Shown: piece after piece, positions 5,069 to 8,191 of the stretch
How positions within the stretch are numbered: position 1 is the first letter of the stretch
How the letters are laid out: each line of letters starts with the position of its first letter
Assembly: GCA_023664705.1 (NCBI GenBank)
Contig: JAMPFE010000080.1
Location: forward strand, 1-8,191
Direction of reading: 5' to 3'
Source: Lachnospiraceae bacterium
GTDB taxonomy: Bacteria; Bacillota; Clostridia; Oscillospirales; Ruminococcaceae
Length of the DNA: 8,191 nucleotides
Program-made: the position numbers and the translations under genes
The notes under the pieces: model-generated
The model's database searches: none
Told to the model about the DNA's origin: nothing
The model's input: the letters and a program-made list of their open reading frames with translations, nothing else

Positions 5069-5788
5069 ATGATCAGAGCCGCTGTATGCGATGACGAGCA
5101 GATGATTTTGGACTATCTCTATAAGCATATCTCCAAAGAATTCGGACGGCAAGGCACGGATACTCATATAGACAAGTTTACATCGGGCAATGATTTCCTT
5201 GTCGCGCACAAGACGAAGCCGTTCGATGTTGTTTTTCTAGATATAGATATGCCCGAAATAAGCGGATTTGATGTTGCGGAAAGAATAAACGGCATAAGCG
5301 AGGCTTTAATTATTTTCGTCACATCACACGATGAGTTGGTCTTTTCCTCGCTAAAGTTCAGACCATTCAGATTTATAAGAAAAACATTTATTGACGATGA
5401 GCTTGCTGAAGTGCTGGAGGCTGTAAATAAAGTGATATCTAAGCGTATTGCCGGCAAGAAATTCAAGCTTCAGACAAAATCACACGAGGTCTACATAGAT
5501 GTTGAACAAATCGTTTACATAGAGATATACGGGCATTGGCTTCATGTCTGTACAAATGACAGCGATGAAGCTATCGAGTGCTATGGCAGTCTGTCAGATT
5601 ATGAGGAGCAATTGGAGCCGTTTGATTTTGTCCGCACTCACAAAAGTTACCTTGTTAATTGCAGATTTATTCGTTCCGTTGAGAAGGATCAAATCATCTT
5701 AGATGATAAAACATCGATTCCTCTCAGTAGGCGAAGAATAAACGATGTTAACGATAAATTCACAAAATATTTACGGAGTATGTTATGA
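5069..5788 (+). CDS. AgrA-like LytTR response regulator
   Basis: A complete 239-residue transcription regulator. The receiver domain (about 1-120) has the acidic pair Asp8/Asp9, the phosphoacceptor Asp58 in VVFLDIDMP, Thr85 and Lys105, all the expected signalling residues. The LytTR DNA-binding domain spans about 130-237, with KFKLQTKSHEVYIDVEQIVY at its start and FVRTHKSYLVN (187-197) as the recognisable core. Phosphorylation by the adjacent kinase should enhance binding to target promoters. The ATG at 5069 is fixed by AGGGAGG 7 bases upstream and the promoter at 5007-5035. Its stop overlaps the kinase start (ATGA, 5785-5788), so the two are one operon and translationally coupled. Coding sequence looks intact, but its partner kinase is truncated, so its activation state may be abnormal. 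agr is the closest analogy; no agrB or agrD is visible. Confidence 0.93.
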   Translation: MIRAAVCDDEQMILDYLYKHISKEFGRQGTDTHIDKFTSGNDFLVAHKTKPFDVVFLDIDMPEISGFDVAERINGISEALIIFVTSHDELVFSSLKFRPFRFIRKTFIDDELAEVLEAVNKVISKRIAGKKFKLQTKSHEVYIDVEQIVYIEIYGHWLHVCTNDSDEAIECYGSLSDYEEQLEPFDFVRTHKSYLVNCRFIRSVEKDQIILDDKTSIPLSRRRINDVNDKFTKYLRSML

Positions 5789-6984
5789 TCGATTTTATAG
5801 AAATACTGGCTTCGCTTGCGGAGTGCTTTATAATTGTTCGGCTATCCAACAGATTCCTTGGCTTTAAGAATGAAAATTTAAAGTGGTTAAAGTCTACATG
5901 TCTTTTTGTGCTTTTAGCATTTACAGATGTAATATTAAGCCGGTTTAGTATTTTTAAAAACATATACGAAATATTTATATTATTGATATTATTAATGTAT
6001 TCTTTGGTATTTCTTAACGGAAAAATTCAGGAAAAAATTCTTTTGACTGCTATCCCCATAACTACCGCCATGCCAATCAATTTAATAATTATAAATGCAT
6101 TTCGTGCTGCTTCGGAAGACCCCGTTACGGAACTGACGGAACCGGGCGGAGCACTGAGAATTCCCATCCTTTTCTTCACCAAATTCGCATTCTTCATTGT
6201 GTGTGAGATGCTCGTTCGATTGTTGAAGCGCAACAGAAGAACGTTAAACGGTTTTCAATGGATCATTCAATTGTCATGCTTTATAATATCGTTTTTAATT
6301 ACCAATTCTCTTTGGAGTATTTCTCTTAGGCATAAAGATATGCGTTTGGATTTTCTTTTTGCTTATATTATGATCGCTTTACTTAATATTCTATTGTACC
6401 TTTTACTGAATAAAATGCAAAACTACAATACCATTAGAGAGGAATACAACCTTTTGCAAGCCAATATCTCAGCGCGTGAAAAGCTTGTTATGGAGGCAAG
6501 AACGCGCTACTCGGAAATAAAAACCTTGCGTCACGATATTAAACACTACCTTTCGACCGTTGCGGGATTGATCTCAAACGGAAAACCCGAAAAAGCCAAG
6601 GAATACATTGAAAGTATTATTGAAAAGAAAATAACGCCGACAGCCATAGGCGTGGATACGGGAAGTGCGGTGATAGATGCGGTTATAAATGACAGCTTAT
6701 CTCGATGTGCCGAGGAGGGCATTACCACTAAATGTTTGATAGATACGCAATTCATTTCCGAGAATGATATTGACGTTAGTATCTTGTTGTCCAACTTATT
6801 GGATAATGCGGTCAGCGGGTGTAAGGGCATAGATTCTCCGGTAATAGAACTATCAATAACCAACAAAAAATCTTTAACTCAAATAGTTGTTTCAAATTCC
6901 ATTTCGGAATCCGTATTAAACAATAACCCTGATCTTGAAACAAGCAAAATTGACAAGTCTCTGCACGGTGCTGAACAAACTTAA
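5785..6984 (+). CDS. AgrC-like sensor histidine kinase, C-terminally truncated by insertion
   Basis: 399 residues. Residues 1-210 hold several hydrophobic segments (about 5-20, 37-52, 60-77, 86-105, 127-146, 158-178, 189-208), fitting the polytopic AgrC-type sensor that detects an extracellular peptide. A short coiled coil follows. The HPK10-type phosphoacceptor motif TLRHDIKHY puts the likely phosphorylated His at 250. The N box LLSNLLDNAVSG (334-345) of the GHKL ATP-binding domain is present. The protein then reaches SLHG (392-395), where intact homologues continue with a G-[IL]-G-L-x-S motif and a last beta strand. Here AEQT and a stop follow. About 30 residues, including the second glycine box, are missing, so ATP binding and kinase activity are probably lost. 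The start overlaps the regulator stop by 4 bases and has GGAG (5775-5778) upstream. The break at about 6969 marks the left end of element 2. Confidence 0.88.
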   Translation: MIDFIEILASLAECFIIVRLSNRFLGFKNENLKWLKSTCLFVLLAFTDVILSRFSIFKNIYEIFILLILLMYSLVFLNGKIQEKILLTAIPITTAMPINLIIINAFRAASEDPVTELTEPGGALRIPILFFTKFAFFIVCEMLVRLLKRNRRTLNGFQWIIQLSCFIISFLITNSLWSISLRHKDMRLDFLFAYIMIALLNILLYLLLNKMQNYNTIREEYNLLQANISAREKLVMEARTRYSEIKTLRHDIKHYLSTVAGLISNGKPEKAKEYIESIIEKKITPTAIGVDTGSAVIDAVINDSLSRCAEEGITTKCLIDTQFISENDIDVSILLSNLLDNAVSGCKGIDSPVIELSITNKKSLTQIVVSNSISESVLNNNPDLETSKIDKSLHGAEQT

Positions 6985-7022
6985 CGCAATGTCGCTAAAT
7001 CCCATTGTAAAGCCGTTTGCTG

Positions 7023-7357
7023 TTAGTCGATAATTCCGACGAATTTGTAATAAACGTCAAGCTTCTGAATGTATTCGCCGTCAATTTCTTCGGGTTCGTG
7101 TACCTCAATGCGGTCAATAAGCGTGTTCAAGAGCGCTTGCGTAAGTTCGTCAACGTCGGCGTAACGCTTTATCAGTTCCACGAAATTCACAGCGTTTTCG
7201 CTGTTCTCGCGGTTCGCGCTTATCGTCGTTTCGAACTCGCCGACCGACTTTTCCAACTCGCTCTGTTCTTTTCATAATCGGCAACGAGCGTGTTGTAGTT
7301 GCGGTCGGAAATCTCGCCTTTCGCGTGTTCCTCGTAGGTTTTCACGAACGTCGCGCA
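7023..7357 (-). pseudogene. C-terminal remnant of the element 2 serine recombinase, frameshifted
   Basis: Minus-strand reading frames here encode the end of a TnpX/TndX-type recombinase. Upstream of the shift (7357-7273) one frame reads FVKTYEEHAKGEISDRNYN, the usual segment before the coiled coil. After it the frame at 7271-7023 reads KEQSELEKSVGEFE and ends with LLNTLIDRIEVHEPEEIDG and YYKFVGIID, the typical DUF4368-like C-terminus. Joining the two requires one additional A in the AAAA run (TTTT at 7269-7272 on the plus strand), so a single-base deletion explains the break. The sequence joins the main fragment at 7362 with about 55-70 expected residues missing. Two independent lesions argue for decay rather than one sequencing error. 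Confidence 0.85.
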
Positions 7358-7361
7358 ACCG

Positions 7362-8191
7362 CTAAAACGGCATTATGCGGTGCTTACTGCAATTTCTTGC
7401 GTCCTCGCGGTGAATACGGCAATAATAATCGTAATTTTCGCGCGCGTCGGGCTTTTGCGTTCGCCCCGAACGATACGGGATAAGCGCGTAGCCGCAGTCC
7501 GCGCATTTTACCAAACTACTGAAAATATTGTCATATTTGAGTTTATCGCTCTTATCACATTTCTTGCGGCTCGTAATCATTCGCTGAATTAACTCCCACC
7601 GTTCGGGGTCGATTATCGGCTCGTGCATCCCCTCAACGATAAACGTTTCCGCAGTCGCAACGCCCTTGCGCTTTTTGCTTTTGAGTGAAATCGTGGGTCT
7701 TTTCTGCCCGACTACCGCGCCCTTGTACGTCGCGTTTCGGAGAATGTTCCGCACCATTGCGACCGACCATTCATACTCCTTTCCGTCGTTCGCGTACTTT
7801 TCAAAATTCGCGTGAGTTTCGGCAGCTACCGCACTCGGACGAAGAATTTTCTCGGCGGACAATTTACGCGCTATCTGCTCAATTCCCAAGCCGTTCTCTG
7901 CCATATCGTAAACGCGGCGCACGATCGGCGCGTAACGTTCGTCAACAACAAGATGATTGTTATCGGCAGGATCCTTTTTGTAGCCGTAAGGTGCTTTCCC
8001 GCCCGTGAACTTGCCCTGTTTCTGCCGCGTCAACACCGAGGACTTTATCTTCTTGGAAATATCTTGCGCGTACATATCGTTCAGTAGGTTCTTGAACGGC
8101 GTGATGTCCATTGTAGAGCCTTTCGACGTGTCCACGCCGTCCGTTACGGCTATGTATCTCACGTTGTGTTCGGGGAAATAAATCTCCGTAA
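7362..8191 (-). CDS. Large serine recombinase of element 2, central fragment (both ends missing)
   Basis: The frame is open to the right edge; its first visible residues are TEIYFPEHN before the GTG at 8160-8162, so that GTG is not the true start and the catalytic serine lies off-window. Visible are the end of the resolvase domain (VRYIAVTDGVDT, then the long helix YAQDISKKIKSSVLTRQKQG), the GGKAPYGY start of the recombinase DNA-binding domain, and a zinc ribbon with CADCG and a later Cys pair (YYC, RNC). It ends at HRIMPF, stop TAG 7362-7364, where intact TnpX/TndX relatives continue for about 170-190 more residues; the last part of that tail survives out of frame at 7023-7357. The loss includes the coiled-coil region thought to control integration direction. 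The gene is best treated as inactive. Confidence 0.88.
   Translation of the reverse strand, partial: TEIYFPEHNVRYIAVTDGVDTSKGSTMDITPFKNLLNDMYAQDISKKIKSSVLTRQKQGKFTGGKAPYGYKKDPADNNHLVVDERYAPIVRRVYDMAENGLGIEQIARKLSAEKILRPSAVAAETHANFEKYANDGKEYEWSVAMVRNILRNATYKGAVVGQKRPTISLKSKKRKGVATAETFIVEGMHEPIIDPERWELIQRMITSRKKCDKSDKLKYDNIFSSLVKCADCGYALIPYRSGRTQKPDARENYDYYCRIHREDARNCSKHRIMPF

Larger units (their letters stand above)
6970..8191 (-). mobile_element. Left end of a second serine-recombinase element (element 2)
   Basis: Foreign sequence begins at about 6970, where the histidine kinase frame is broken, and runs off the right edge. About 50 bases (6970-7022) separate the break from the recombinase stop codon, an arrangement like that at the left end of element 1. 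Within these bases is a weak 5-bp inverted repeat (CAATG...CATTG). The orientation is the same as element 1, but the recombinase is a different protein. The recombinase remnant is degraded, so the element is probably no longer able to move by itself. Confidence 0.65.

Noticed and set aside
4874..5209. Minus-strand frame across the regulator promoter
   Set aside because: It overlaps the strong plus-strand promoter and the start of the receiver domain; its product shows no family and it has no ribosome site.

Overview
The window looks like accessory DNA from an anaerobic Firmicute, most likely a gut-type Clostridium relative. That is inferred from GGAGG-type ribosome sites, sigma-A-like promoters with 17-base spacers, LytTR/GHKL two-component genes, a DUF6809-like small protein, TnpX/TndX-type large serine recombinases and a MOBP-type mobilisation module. 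Nothing here names a genus. No replication genes, rRNA, complete tRNA or CRISPR array was seen.

Layout. (1) 1-148, minus: start of a LytTR-type response regulator running off the left edge, with a clear promoter and Shine-Dalgarno. (2) 338-601, minus: small DUF6809-like protein. (3) 602-933: gene-free, holding two perfect 9-bp inverted repeats and a stretch resembling a tRNA 3' end. (4) 934-1125, minus: the last 63 codons of a tyrosine recombinase, cut off just before its box II motif. (5) About 1126-4840, minus: a compact mobilisable element. It has a complete large serine recombinase, a SHOCT-like small protein, a MOBP-type relaxase and a MobC remnant without its N-terminal DNA-binding part. 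(6) 4841-5068: nested inverted repeats (possible oriT), then a strong plus-strand promoter. (7) 5069-6984, plus: an AgrA-like response regulator and an AgrC-like histidine kinase overlapping by 4 bases; the kinase loses its C-terminal ATP-binding part after residue 395. (8) 6970-8191, minus: the tail of a second, different large serine recombinase, broken by an internal deletion and a single-base frameshift. Its interruption of the kinase marks the left end of a second element.

How it fits together. Two unrelated serine-recombinase elements each sit in a conserved catalytic motif of another gene, in the same orientation, with the recombinase stop codon close to the boundary. Element 1 appears to be an integrative mobilisable element: its own recombinase for excision and insertion, and relaxase plus MobC to borrow a conjugation machine from another element. 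Element 2 has probably lost its recombinase. The interrupted hosts were an older integrase-bearing element and an agr-like quorum-sensing kinase. No peptide precursor (agrD) or processing protease (agrB) is visible, so the two-component pair is orphaned within this window.

The most interesting unexplained structures are the 10-bp perfect inverted repeats bracketing the serine recombinase promoter (2799-2890), the nested repeats upstream of mobC (4898-4986), and the YodL-like C-terminal segment of the relaxase.
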